Origin: Anaerolineae bacterium
GTDB taxonomy: Bacteria; Chloroflexota; Anaerolineae; 4572-78; J111
DNA length: 64,000 bases
Direction of reading: 5' to 3'
Assembly: GCA_023382535.1 (NCBI GenBank)
Contig: JAHDWA010000018.1
Span: 62,001-126,000 of the forward strand
Below are positions 52,800 to 63,744 of this stretch, one piece after another. The notes beneath the pieces are model-generated. The model saw only the letters and a list, made by a program, of their open reading frames with translations, did not search any database and was not told the origin of the DNA. Within the stretch, counting starts at the first letter, position 1; each line of letters opens with the position of its first letter. The position numbers and the translations under genes are program-made.

Positions 52800-52985
52800 A
52801 ACCAACCAGCCGGTTTCCAACCGGCTTGCACCTATCTCAGCCGATGGCTTCAGCCATTGGCGCACGCCGCGCGTTGAAACGCCCGGCTGAGGCAGGTGCA
52901 AGCTGGCTCAAGCCAGCTAACCTAACCAGCCGGTTTCCAACCGGCTTGCACCTATCTCAGCCGATGGCTTCTAGCCATCGGCGAC
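52800..52985. repeat. REP block F downstream of the RAYT gene
   Basis: Two units with the same hairpins (CCGGTTTCCAACCGG, GCCGATGGCTTCAGCCATTGG, GCGTTGAAACGC, GCTGGCTCAAGCCAGC). Ends just before the cas1 ribosome binding site. Confidence 0.85.
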
Positions 52986-52999
52986 CTTGGAGATAATAT

Positions 53000-53947
53000 A
53001 TGCGTAACCTGCAAGAACTCCCCAAAATCCGCGATAGCCTGAGCTATCTTTACCTGGAACACGGCCACGTGGAGCAGGATCGTTTGGCCGTGGCTTTTAT
53101 AGATAAAGCGGGCCGCGCCCCCATCCCGGCGGCCAGCCTGAATGTGCTGCTGCTGGGGCCGGGCACAACCATCACCCACGCCGCCGTCAAAGCCCTGGCC
53201 GACAACGGCTGCCTCATCCTCTGGACCGGCGAAGACGGCATGCGCCTCTACGCCCAGGGCAGCGGCGAAACCCGCAAAGCCTACCATCTCTTACGCCAGG
53301 CCGAACTGGCCGGCGACCCGGTCAAACGGCTGGGCGTCGTCCGCCGGATGTACGAAGTCCGTTTTGACCACCCGCTTGATCCTGGCCTGACCATCGAGCA
53401 AATCCGGGGGTTGGAAGGGGTGCGCGTCCGTACGGCTTACGCCCAGGCTGCCCGTGATTTTGGCGTCGAGTGGCGGGGGCGGCAGTATGACCGGCAGAAT
53501 TGGGCCAACAGCGACCCCATCAACCGGGCGCTCTCCCAGGCCAACGGTTTGCTCAACGGCCTGTGCCACGCCGCTATTGTCGCCGGAGGCTACTCGCCCG
53601 GCCTCGGCTTTATCCACACCGGCAAACAGCTCTCCTTTGTTTACGATATTGCCGACCTGTACAAAGCCGAAATCACCGTGCCGGTCGCTTTTTGGGCTGT
53701 TTCCAGCGGCACGCAAAACCTGGATAAACGCGTCCGGCAGGGCTGCCGCGAAGCCTTCAAAGCCCAGCGCCTGCTCGACCGCATCCTGCCCGATATTGAT
53801 CGCATCCTGGAGATTACGGCCACGCCTCCGGCCAATGAATCCGATCCTGATACCGATCCCGCCGCGCCAGGTGGATGGTGGGGACCCAACGGCGAGGTGG
53901 AGGGAGGAAGGCTGGTGGAGGAAGAGGTGGAAGATGGAGAGGTCTAG
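53000..53947 (+). CDS. cas1: CRISPR integrase Cas1 (type I-E)
   Basis: The 315-aa protein has the Cas1e order: SLSYLYLEHGHVEQDRLAVAFIDKAG, GLTIEQIRGLEGVRVR (catalytic Glu in LEG), NALS-like RALSQANGLLNGLCHAAIVAGGYSPGLGFIHTG (His) and FVYDIADLYKAE (Asp). It integrates new spacers with Cas2. GGAGATAA precedes the ATG. The C-terminal tail is acidic (PNGEVEGGRLVEEEVEDGEV). A short heptamer array lies between it and cas2. Confidence 0.94.
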   Translation: MRNLQELPKIRDSLSYLYLEHGHVEQDRLAVAFIDKAGRAPIPAASLNVLLLGPGTTITHAAVKALADNGCLILWTGEDGMRLYAQGSGETRKAYHLLRQAELAGDPVKRLGVVRRMYEVRFDHPLDPGLTIEQIRGLEGVRVRTAYAQAARDFGVEWRGRQYDRQNWANSDPINRALSQANGLLNGLCHAAIVAGGYSPGLGFIHTGKQLSFVYDIADLYKAEITVPVAFWAVSSGTQNLDKRVRQGCREAFKAQRLLDRILPDIDRILEITATPPANESDPDTDPAAPGGWWGPNGEVEGGRLVEEEVEDGEV

Positions 53948-53971
53948 GTTACAAGTTGTGGGCTGCAAAAA

Positions 53972-53999
53972 TCTGATGACTGGCTACTGATTACTGTTG
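53972..53999. repeat. Heptamer array between cas1 and cas2
   Basis: CTGATGA, CTGGCTA, CTGATTA, CTGTTGT in tandem, inverse of the CAGTRRN type. Confidence 0.7.
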
Positions 54000-54016
54000 T
54001 ACGAGGAGATTACTCA

Positions 54017-54346
54017 ATGCTCGTCATGGTCCTGGAAAACGTCCCCCCTTCCTTACGGGGCGAACTTACCCGCTGGTTGATCGAACCCCGTCCCGGCGTC
54101 TTTGTCGGCCACGTCTCCGCCCTGGTCCGCGACCGTCTGTGGGAAAAGTGCATCAAGCAGCGTAAAAATGGCGGTCTCATTCAAATCTGGACCACCAATA
54201 CCGAACAGCGCTTTGACCTGCGCACCTGGGGCAACACTGACCGGGAAATGGTTGATTTTGAAGGCCTGTGGCTGGTGCGCCAGAAGAAGACCTCTCCCCC
54301 GGTCACGCCGCCTGCTACCGCCAAAAACCTCATGGATCCGGGATAA
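54017..54346 (+). CDS. cas2: CRISPR protein Cas2 (type I-E)
   Basis: The 109-aa product is the I-E-specific Cas2: [42 protein letters not shown] (broken here as motif) and [35 protein letters not shown]. Cas2 dimers bridge Cas1 dimers in the integration complex. GAGGAGATTACTCA precedes the ATG. It is the last cas gene, and the array leader begins about 10 bases after its stop. Confidence 0.93.
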   Translation: MLVMVLENVPPSLRGELTRWLIEPRPGVFVGHVSALVRDRLWEKCIKQRKNGGLIQIWTTNTEQRFDLRTWGNTDREMVDFEGLWLVRQKKTSPPVTPPATAKNLMDPG

Positions 54347-54457
54347 ACTGCCGAAACTTAAGCGTTTGCGTGAGGGTCTTACCATAGAATAAAATTAAAA
54401 GATAAAAGCTGATTGCTTTCAAAAATTAAACAGCCGGCCACGTCCCAGGCCGCAAGT
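54347..54457 (+). promoter_or_regulatory. CRISPR leader
   Basis: An AT-rich 111-base stretch between cas2 and the first repeat, with runs such as AATAAAATTAAAAGATAAAAG. It has a candidate -35 TTGCGT and -10 TAAAAT at 18-base spacing. The distal repeats are degenerate, which also puts the leader at this side. Confidence 0.65.
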
Positions 54458-55959
54458 GTATTCCCCACAGGCGTGGGGGTGAACCGTACCGCACGCCACC
54501 TTCACCCAGCCGTTCATCGTATTCCCCACAGGCGTGGGGGTGAACCGATACTGCGCAAGTTTCAGGATTTGCTCAAACCGTATTCCCCACAGGCGTGGGG
54601 GTGAACCGGTGTCATCGATGACACTATTAACGAGGATAAAGTATTCCCCACAGGCGTGGGGGTGAACCGGTAGCACGGCGAATCTGTTCAGCTCGACATT
54701 CGTATTCCCCACAGGCGTGGGGGTGAACCGACCCCCTTTGCCATTATCACCGAGGAGGCCAGCGTATTCCCCACAGGCGTGGGGGTGAACCGGTGACGAT
54801 TGAGCCGAGCCGGGACAGCAAAACGTATTCCCCACAGGCGTGGGGGTGAACCGGTAATGTTGGATGACCAGGTGCCAATCAGCAAGTATTCCCCACAGGC
54901 GTGGGGGTGAACCGGCCCAGCAGCGCAAGCGTAAAAAGCTGCTCAAGTATTCCCCACAGGCGTGGGGGTGAACCGCCGTCCTGAATCAGAGTCACCGTAC
55001 CCGTGATAGTATTCCCCACAGGCGTGGGGGTGAACCGAACAATAGGCGCAACAGTTGAAATAATTGGGGCGTATTCCCCACAGGCGTGGGGGTGAACCGT
55101 TCGTGACGTGGCTCGATTCCCGCGCCCATCATCGTATTCCCCACAGGCGTGGGGGTGAACCGATTAGACCCCTTGACATTTCCCCTGTTTGGGTAGTATT
55201 CCCCACAGGCGTGGGGGTGAACCGCCAGCAAGGGCAGGCCGGAGAGAATCAGGAAAAGTATTCCCCACAGGCGTGGGGGTGAACCGATAAGCAGCCGGTC
55301 ACGAACACGACCCATTTTGTATTCCCCACAGGCGTGGGGGTGAACCGTAAACTCATTGAAACTTTACTCACCCAATATTGTATTCCCCACAGGCGTGGGG
55401 GTGAACCAGTGGTCACGCTTAACACTGGTAATCCTGGCAACCGTATTCCCCACAGGCGTGGGGGTGAACCGTACCGGGATGATGTTTTGACCTGATTGAA
55501 ACCGTATTCCCCACAGGCGTGGGGGTGAACCGGCTTCCTCAAGGTTGAAGTCGGCGCACCGTTCGTATTCCCCACAGGCGTGGGGGTGAACCGGTGAAAT
55601 CGCTCGGCTAACCTGACCGCCGGGAGTATTCCCCACAGGCGTGGGGGTGAACCTCACTTTGTTTCAGGCAAAAACCGGCATAGGCCGTATTCCCCACAGG
55701 CGTGGGGGTGAACCGAGGCGGGCAAGTGATGGCCGGGACAACCTCTAGTATTCCCCACAGGCGTGGGGGTGAACCGTATCAACCGAGGAAGTGCCGGTTG
55801 TCGAGGAAGTATTCCCCACAGGCGTGGGGTGAACGCATTGTAAGGTGGTTGAGTCTCCCTCTCAAGTCAAGTATTCCCCACAGGCGTGGGGTGAACCGTT
55901 CGCAGCGCGGTCAATCGCTGGCGCATTTATGTATTCCCCACATGCGTGGGGGTGAACCG
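54458..55959 (+). CRISPR. Type I-E CRISPR array, 25 repeats
   Basis: The 29-bp repeat starts GTATTCCCCACAGG and ends GGGGGTGAACCG; its stem is CCCCAC...GTGGGG. Repeat starts are at 54458, 54519, 54580, 54641, 54702, 54764, 54825, 54886, 54947, 55009, 55071, 55134, 55196, 55258, 55319, 55380, 55443, 55504, 55565, 55626, 55687, 55748, 55809, 55871 and 55931. Spacers are mostly 32-34 nt. The last three repeats carry changes (a missing G at 55809 and 55871; A to T in the 55931 copy), as expected at the leader-distal end. Open frames in this region are repeat artefacts. Confidence 0.97.
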
Positions 55960-56038
55960 CTACTGCTCCCCCGGAAGGGTACAGTAATTCCCATTTGTTA
56001 ACCGAGTTTGCAGATCTGAGCCAATTTCGCGGAGTAGG

Positions 56039-56086
56039 GCACGCTTCGCGTCAGATGCCGAACGCCGCCTCTGACGCGAAGCGTGC
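56039..56086. repeat. 17-bp inverted repeat after the array
   Basis: GCACGCTTCGCGTCAGA (56039-56055), 14-nt loop, TCTGACGCGAAGCGTGC (56070-56086). A stable hairpin 80 bases beyond the last repeat; could end array transcription but has no T tract. Confidence 0.75.
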
Positions 56087-56212
56087 GGGCCCCTCATATT
56101 TGGAATTGTCAGGGGGGTAAGAGTTGATGGATTCTCGTTTATGAGTATCATAACCTACGTTAAGATAAGATATGATGGCCCAGGAACAGAGGGCGATATT
56201 TGGGGGAAGTCT

Positions 56213-57367
56213 ATGAGACGTGAAGTCGTCAAGGCGACAGGCTGGGGTCTTCTGGTGACACTGCTGCTGGGCGGTCTCATTATTGTTGGCTCGCGCAACC
56301 TGTCCCATTTTGATGCTGCCCTGGTAGCCTATACCTTTTCTATCCTGTTTGCTACTTTTGGCCTGACCTACCGCTACAGCATGTGGCTGCAGCGGCCCCC
56401 CACGGCTATGTATTGGCGGCGCGGCTGGCAGGTTTTCTTTAAGCGGGGCTACCGCCTGCTCAACCTGGGCCACTGGTTTAAGTGGGTGGTTGACGATATT
56501 GCCCTGAACCGTTTCATCTGGTCGCGCGATTGGCTGCGCGGGCTGGCCCACGGGTTGATTATGTGGGGCTGCGCCCTGGCCGTGGCGATCACCTTTCCCC
56601 TGGTTTTCGGCTGGCTTCACTTCGCCTCGATCCCCGGCCAGCTCGAATGGTATCAGGCGGTCGTCTTTGGCTTTCCGGCTTTTTCCTTCCCCATCGAGTC
56701 CTTTATGGGCTTTGCCCTGTTTCACGGCCTGGTCTGGTCGGCGTTTCTGGTGATTGCCGGGGTGATGCTGGCCATGCGCCGGCGCATGCGCGATGAAGGC
56801 GCGGCGGCCCTGCAGTTGTTCTCCGAAGATTTCTTGCCCCTGATCTTGCTGTTTGCGGTCAGCCTGACCGGCCTGATGCTGACCGCCAGTTACACCTGGA
56901 TGAAGGGCTATGCCTACGATTTCCTGGCGATCCTGCACGCGATCACCGTGATTTTTACCTTCCTGTGGCTGCCGTTCGGTAAATTTTTCCACATCTTTCA
57001 GCGCCCGGCCCAGATTGGGGTCCGTTTTTACAAGGATGTGGGCGAGCGCGAAACGGCAGCCTTCTGCCGGCGCTGCGGCCAGCCCTTCACCTCCCAGTTG
57101 CACGTCCAGGATTTGATCCAGGTGGAACGCGAGCTGGGTTACCAGTACGACCTGCCGGGCAGCGAGCTGGAGCATTACCAGTGGATTTGCCCACCCTGCC
57201 GCCGGGCCATGGTCGCTTTGGCCCAAAGCCAGTTGTGGCAGGTCCAGCGGGGCGGGGCGCCGCTCGACGGCGCGGGCCGTTCATTCCGTTCGGTCCCGGC
57301 CTACGTCAACCCGGCCCCGAGCCAGGGGCCGCTGGGGGAAGAAGATGCCCGGAATTTTCATCCGTGA
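56213..57367 (+). CDS. Cytochrome b-like membrane subunit with C-terminal zinc ribbon
   Basis: ATG 56213 follows GGGGGAAG; the ATG at 56141 would add an unconvincing hydrophilic leader. The 384-aa protein has about six helices ([99 protein letters not shown]). His residues in LAHG, FHG, LHA and KFFHIF resemble the heme ligands of the NarI/HdrE/DsrM b-type cytochromes. The C terminus has CRRCGQ and CPPCRR, a likely metal site. It is first in a redox cluster and may oxidise quinol for the molybdoenzyme. Its TGA lies in a MITE terminal repeat. Confidence 0.75.
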   Translation: MRREVVKATGWGLLVTLLLGGLIIVGSRNLSHFDAALVAYTFSILFATFGLTYRYSMWLQRPPTAMYWRRGWQVFFKRGYRLLNLGHWFKWVVDDIALNRFIWSRDWLRGLAHGLIMWGCALAVAITFPLVFGWLHFASIPGQLEWYQAVVFGFPAFSFPIESFMGFALFHGLVWSAFLVIAGVMLAMRRRMRDEGAAALQLFSEDFLPLILLFAVSLTGLMLTASYTWMKGYAYDFLAILHAITVIFTFLWLPFGKFFHIFQRPAQIGVRFYKDVGERETAAFCRRCGQPFTSQLHVQDLIQVERELGYQYDLPGSELEHYQWICPPCRRAMVALAQSQLWQVQRGGAPLDGAGRSFRSVPAYVNPAPSQGPLGEEDARNFHP

Positions 57368-57547
57368 GAGCATTCGGTAATTCCTAAATTACCTAAGCCA
57401 CACTGCCCGCCGAGCGTTAAAACGCCCGGCTACCAGAGGTGGAAGCCCGCTGAAGCAGGCTGGTGAACCGCTTTGAAGCGGTTTTCAGCTATCGTAGCCG
57501 GGGGCTTCCAGCCCTCGGCGGGCGGCGATGAATTACCGAATACTCTC
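57366..57547. mobile_element. MITE with 18-bp terminal inverted repeats (block G)
   Basis: Left end GAGAGCATTCGGTAATTC (57366-57383), right end GAATTACCGAATACTCTC (57530-57547), one mismatch. The 182-bp element carries REP-type hairpins (CCGCCGAGCG, AAGCCCGCTGAAGCAGGCT, AACCGCTTTGAAGCGGTT, GCCGGGGGCTTCCAGCCC) and no gene. It starts inside the stop codon of the preceding gene. Confidence 0.8.
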
Positions 57548-57710
57548 TGTAATAGACTCTATCGGAAATAAGAAAGAACCAGGTGACAGGCACTTTTAAA
57601 CGCTAAATAGAGGCAGGTTTTGTTCAAATAAGCCCAATGAGTAGCCCGATAAGTGCCTGTCACCTTAATCCCGATAATGTTTTTTAAAAAACTCAAAATG
57701 AAAGGATGCT
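57368..57710. other. Gap between cytochrome and molybdoenzyme genes
   Basis: No gene. Contains the MITE and the AGGTGACAGGCACTT inverted pair (57581-57595 and 57651-57665). Confidence 0.6.
57581..57665. repeat. 15-bp inverted repeat AGGTGACAGGCACTT / AAGTGCCTGTCACCT
   Basis: Perfect 15-bp arms with a 55-nt loop. A related single arm (CAGGTGACTGGCACTTTT) lies at about 7709-7726. Confidence 0.75.
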
Positions 57711-59956
<2,246 letters not shown>

Positions 59957-59957
<1 letters not shown>

Positions 59958-60184
59958 TGAAAGTAGATCAATCCAACCCGGCTCAAAAAGAAGAAGCTGG
60001 TTTAGCGGAGCAGCGCCGCCTGGCCGAAGCGGTCCGAGCGGCTTGTATTCGCGCCGCCCTGGCCGGCTATGAAGACGCCAGCCTGAGCGGTCTGTGCCAC
60101 GAAGGCGTTTGGGAACGGGTCATTGATGCGATGCGTGAGCTGAAGTTGGAAGAGATTATTCAACGGGTAAGGAGTAGGGAGTAA
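59957..60184 (+). CDS. Small acidic helical protein of the molybdoenzyme cluster
   Basis: Its ATG overlaps the molybdoenzyme stop by one base (TAATG). The 75-aa product is helical and charged: QRRLAEAVRAACIRAALAGYEDASLSGLCHEGVWERVIDAMREL. The GLCHEGVWE segment resembles small proteins encoded beside bacterial molybdoenzymes, often labelled acetyltransferase by transfer. No function is known. Its last residues (RVRSRE) and stop are encoded by a GTARGGA heptamer array. Confidence 0.75.
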
Positions 60185-60240
60185 GGAGTACGGAGTAGGG
60201 AAGAAATTGTCCTTACTTCCTACTCCCTACTTCCTACTCC
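60167..60240. repeat. Inverted heptamer array GTARGGA ... TYCYTAC
   Basis: GTAAGGA, GTAGGGA, GTAAGGA, GTACGGA, GTAGGGA (60167-60201) then TCCTTAC, TTCCTAC, TCCCTAC, TTCCTAC (60210-60237). Overlaps the 3' end of the 75-aa gene, supplying its stop. Confidence 0.85.
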
Positions 60241-60256
60241 TTCTTGCAGGGGGACT

Positions 60257-60903
<647 letters not shown>

Positions 60904-60916
<13 letters not shown>

Positions 60917-61015
60917 GCAGTGATCAGTAAGCAGTAACCAGTAAACAGTGATCAGTAAGCAGTGATCAGTGCACAGTAAACTGATAACTGACAACTGATG
61001 ACTGATTACTGATAA
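60904..61015. repeat. Largest heptamer array: eleven CAGTRRN units then five inverted units
   Basis: CAGTAGT, CAGTAAG, CAGTGAT, CAGTAAG, CAGTAAC, CAGTAAA, CAGTGAT, CAGTAAG, CAGTGAT, CAGTGCA, CAGTAAA (60904-60980), followed by CTGATAA, CTGACAA, CTGATGA, CTGATTA, CTGATAA (60981-61015). It includes the stop codon of the ferredoxin gene. Confidence 0.95.
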
Positions 61016-61037
61016 CTATTCTCAGAGGGATGAGACA

Positions 61038-61586
61038 ATGAACAGGCAGGATACAGAGCAGTTGACCAGCCCGCCCGACGGCCGGCCGGAAGCCGAGCAG
61101 CCGCGCTGGCGGCGCGATTTTCCCATTGATTGGCCCCAGGATGATTACGTGACCCGGCGTGATTTCACCAGGTTTATGGTCCTGGTCAGCCTTGCCTTTG
61201 CGGTCGGGCAGGTCTGGATTCTGGCCCAGAACTTCCTCCGCCAGCGGCGGGGGGAGCTGCCGCTTCAGGAAATTGCCCGATTGGACGAACTGCCGGTCGG
61301 TGGAGCGCGGGTCTTCACCTACCCCGAGGCGCACAATCCGCGCCTCCTGGTGCGGTTGGGCGACCGGTCCTTTGTGGCTTATGACCAGTTATGTACCCAC
61401 CTGAGCTGCCCGGTCATTCCCCAGGTGGAGGTGGGCCACCTGCACTGTCCCTGCCACGAGGGCCTTTTTGATTTGGTCACCGGGCAGCCCCTGGCCGGCC
61501 CGCCCCCTCGCCCTCTGCCGCGGGTCAAATTAGAAATTCGCGGCGATAAAATTTACGCCGCCGGCGTGGAGGAGGTTCTAGCATGA
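61038..61586 (+). CDS. Rieske [2Fe-2S] protein with Tat-type anchor
   Basis: The 182-aa protein has a hydrophilic N terminus, a twin-Arg motif and anchor helix ([22 protein letters not shown], broken as motif; about residues 38-64), then the Rieske domain with CTHLSCPV (about 118) and [10 protein letters not shown] (about 135). Such proteins are Tat-exported and act on the outer face of the membrane in quinol oxidation. Its stop overlaps the next ATG by four bases. In this cluster it may take electrons from quinol together with the cytochrome b-like subunit. Confidence 0.9.
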   Translation: MNRQDTEQLTSPPDGRPEAEQPRWRRDFPIDWPQDDYVTRRDFTRFMVLVSLAFAVGQVWILAQNFLRQRRGELPLQEIARLDELPVGGARVFTYPEAHNPRLLVRLGDRSFVAYDQLCTHLSCPVIPQVEVGHLHCPCHEGLFDLVTGQPLAGPPPRPLPRVKLEIRGDKIYAAGVEEVLA

Positions 61587-61810
61587 ACCGAGGTTCCCGT
61601 TTTGCCCGCAAACAGCGCATGACCATTGTGCTGGGGATTTTGACCATCGTCCTGATTATTGTTATCCTGCAATTGTGGCTGTTAACGGCCACGATGAACG
61701 CCTACCTGGGCGGCGACCCCACCGTTTTATGGCCGGCGGCGCTGGCCAGCCTCGTTTGCCTGGCCTTGAATGCGGGCCTGCTGTGGTACCTCTACGGCCT
61801 GGAGCGATAA
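61583..61810 (+). CDS. Small two-helix membrane protein
   Basis: The 75-aa product has a basic start ([11 protein letters not shown]) and two membrane helices ([22 protein letters not shown], broken, and [22 protein letters not shown]). ATGA overlaps the Rieske stop, so it is co-translated. The family was not recognised. It may be a small subunit of the Rieske/cytochrome assembly. Confidence 0.75.
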   Translation: MNRGSRFARKQRMTIVLGILTIVLIIVILQLWLLTATMNAYLGGDPTVLWPAALASLVCLALNAGLLWYLYGLER

Positions 61811-61814
61811 ATTT

Positions 61815-62867
61815 TTGAGTAACTACTTCAAGGAGGCCGCCGCTAACCTGTTTCCCGGCTATTTCGCTCTGGTCATGGCAACCGGGATTATCTCCATTGC
61901 CGCCTACCTGCTGGAGATGCGGCCCATTGCCTGGGCGCTGCTGGTTATCAATCTCATCGCCTATGGCGTGTTATGGCTGCTCACCTTCATTCGTTTGTTT
62001 GGTTACTTTCCTCGCCTGCTGGCCGATTTGAACAGCCACGCCCGCGGGCCGGGTTTTTTTACGCTGATTGCCGGGACGTGTGTGCTGGGGACCCAATTCG
62101 TCGTGGTGGTCGGCCACTACCCCATTGCCACCGGCCTGTGGTTTCTGGGCCTGGGCTTGTGGCTGCTGGTGATGTATACTTTTTTTACCGCCGTGATTAT
62201 CCGGGAAAACAAACCTTCACTGCAAGAGGGCATCAACGGGGCCTGGCTGATTGCCACCGTCGCCACCCAATCTGTTTCGGTGCTGGGAACGCTGATTTCA
62301 GCCCAATACCCGGCCTGGCAGGAGCTTTTGCTCTTCTTTACCTTGAGCATGTACCTGCTTGGCTGCATGCTTTACCTGAGCATTATCACCCTGATTTTTT
62401 ACCGCTTTACTTTTATCGAGTTGACGACCGCCGCGCTCACGCCCCCCTACTGGATCAATATGGGCGCGGTAGCAATTACCACCCTGGCCGGCGCCCGGCT
62501 CATTTTAGCCGCCAACCAATGGGCCTTGCTGGCCGAACTCTCCCCTTTTCTAAAAGGCTTCACCATGTTCTTCTGGGTTACCGGCACCTGGTGGATCCCC
62601 TTGCTCTTCATTCTGGGCGTCTGGCGGCATGTGTACCGGCGCTTTCCCTTGGTTTATGACCCCCAGTACTGGGGCATGGTTTTCCCTCTGGGCATGTATA
62701 CCACCTGTACCTTCCAGTTAGCCCAGGCGATGGGATTGTCGTTCTTGCTGGCTATTCCCCGTTATTTTATCTACATCGCTCTTTTAGCCTGGCTGGCCAC
62801 ATTTTTCGGTCTGGTGCGCCACCTGGCCCGGAGTATAGCTTTGCCTGTAAAAGCTGAGCACCCTTAG
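61815..62867 (+). CDS. TDT family (TehA/SLAC1-like) anion transporter
   Basis: The likely start is the TTG at 61815, ten bases after GGAG; the frame is open into the previous gene, but those residues are not family-like. The 350-aa protein has about ten helices and TDT segments: LFPGYFALVMATGIISIAAYLLE, GYFPRLLADLNSHARGPGFFTLIAGT and YWGMVFPLGMYTTCTF. TDT proteins carry dicarboxylates, tellurite-related anions or sulfite, and plant SLAC1 conducts nitrate and chloride. Next to a nitrate-reductase-like enzyme it may move nitrate or nitrite, but this is inference. Its 3' end overlaps the convergent DinB-like gene by four bases. Confidence 0.85.
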   Translation: MSNYFKEAAANLFPGYFALVMATGIISIAAYLLEMRPIAWALLVINLIAYGVLWLLTFIRLFGYFPRLLADLNSHARGPGFFTLIAGTCVLGTQFVVVVGHYPIATGLWFLGLGLWLLVMYTFFTAVIIRENKPSLQEGINGAWLIATVATQSVSVLGTLISAQYPAWQELLLFFTLSMYLLGCMLYLSIITLIFYRFTFIELTTAALTPPYWINMGAVAITTLAGARLILAANQWALLAELSPFLKGFTMFFWVTGTWWIPLLFILGVWRHVYRRFPLVYDPQYWGMVFPLGMYTTCTFQLAQAMGLSFLLAIPRYFIYIALLAWLATFFGLVRHLARSIALPVKAEHP

Positions 62868-63547
62868 AGAAGGCGATCCTCAATCTCCCAGACATGATCG
62901 AGCACGTGCCAGGCTTCCCGGCGGACAAAGTAACGCGGCGTCCAGCGGACGCCGCCCCGGGGTCCTCGCTCAGGTATCTCCCCATGCGCCGCCGCAGCCA
63001 GGGCATCCAGAACTGCCTGCCGGGTTCGAGCCAGCTCCTCGCTCAGCTCGTCCGCTTCACCCTGCTTAAGCTTCCAGCCAAGCGCCGACAGATAACCCGC
63101 CTCGGCTCCCAGCACATGCCGGGCGATCCCTTCCACGTCTCGCCCCCCGCCCCGGGGTCCCTTACGCAATTCCTTCCCCGAGGCCGTTTGCACCGCCGCA
63201 TCAAACGCCTGCCAGCACGCCTTGAGGAGCTTTTGCAGGTGTTCAAGCTCGGCGTCGTCAACCGGCTGCGCGTCGCTCGACGGGGCGATGCTGGGTGCGC
63301 CGAAATCGGTCGTTGAGTCACCTTCAAGCCGCTCGATTACGGTGAACGCGGATTCATCAGTGGGCGCTTGGAAGCCGAGCCGGGCCGAGCGGAGAATGCG
63401 AGCATATCGCGGCCCGGAGTCCAGGAGCGCTTGCAGCGCCGCGGCCTCATCACGGCCACTCCGGCACCAGCCTGGCCAATCAACCGCCCCGGCGAATGTT
63501 CGTTTCTGCCCGATCTCAAGGTATACACTAATCTTAGGTTGCGCCAT
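62864..63547 (-). CDS. DinB-like four-helix protein
   Basis: The 227-aa protein starts with a short beta segment (KISVYLEIGQKRTFAGAVDWPGWC), then a DinB-like helical domain (about 95-225): LLKACWQAFDAAVQTASG, GGGRDVEGIARHVLGAEAGYL and RREAWHVLDHVWEIEDRLL, with His residues placed like the DinB metal ligands. DinB-superfamily proteins include thiol-dependent transferases such as those using bacillithiol or mycothiol. The N-terminal extension resembles the HicB-like start of some Chloroflexota DinB proteins. AGGAGG precedes the ATG. Substrate unknown. Confidence 0.7.
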   Translation of the reverse strand: MAQPKISVYLEIGQKRTFAGAVDWPGWCRSGRDEAAALQALLDSGPRYARILRSARLGFQAPTDESAFTVIERLEGDSTTDFGAPSIAPSSDAQPVDDAELEHLQKLLKACWQAFDAAVQTASGKELRKGPRGGGRDVEGIARHVLGAEAGYLSALGWKLKQGEADELSEELARTRQAVLDALAAAAHGEIPERGPRGGVRWTPRYFVRREAWHVLDHVWEIEDRLL

Positions 63548-63568
63548 CTGTTGTTCCTCCTAAAAAAT

Positions 63569-63596
63569 AGTAGACGGTAGACAGTAAACAGTAGAC
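63569..63596. repeat. Heptamer array AGTAGAC-type
   Basis: AGTAGAC, GGTAGAC, AGTAAAC, AGTAGAC in tandem upstream of the DinB-like gene. Confidence 0.7.
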
Positions 63597-63744
63597 AGGG
63601 AATTAATGGACTCTGCTACCTCACCCCTTCGGGTGCGCCGAAGGGCGTGCTACCTGCTACCTTTTCATAATTGGTGGCGTCCGTTTGGCTCGTGACAACT
63701 CCTTCGATTTTGCCAGTATCACCCCCAAGGACTTGGCCAAAGCC

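Noticed and set aside
54413..56001. Open frames encoding repeated GSPPRLWGI or FTPTPVGNT units
   Set aside because: These are translations of the CRISPR repeat, not a repeat protein.
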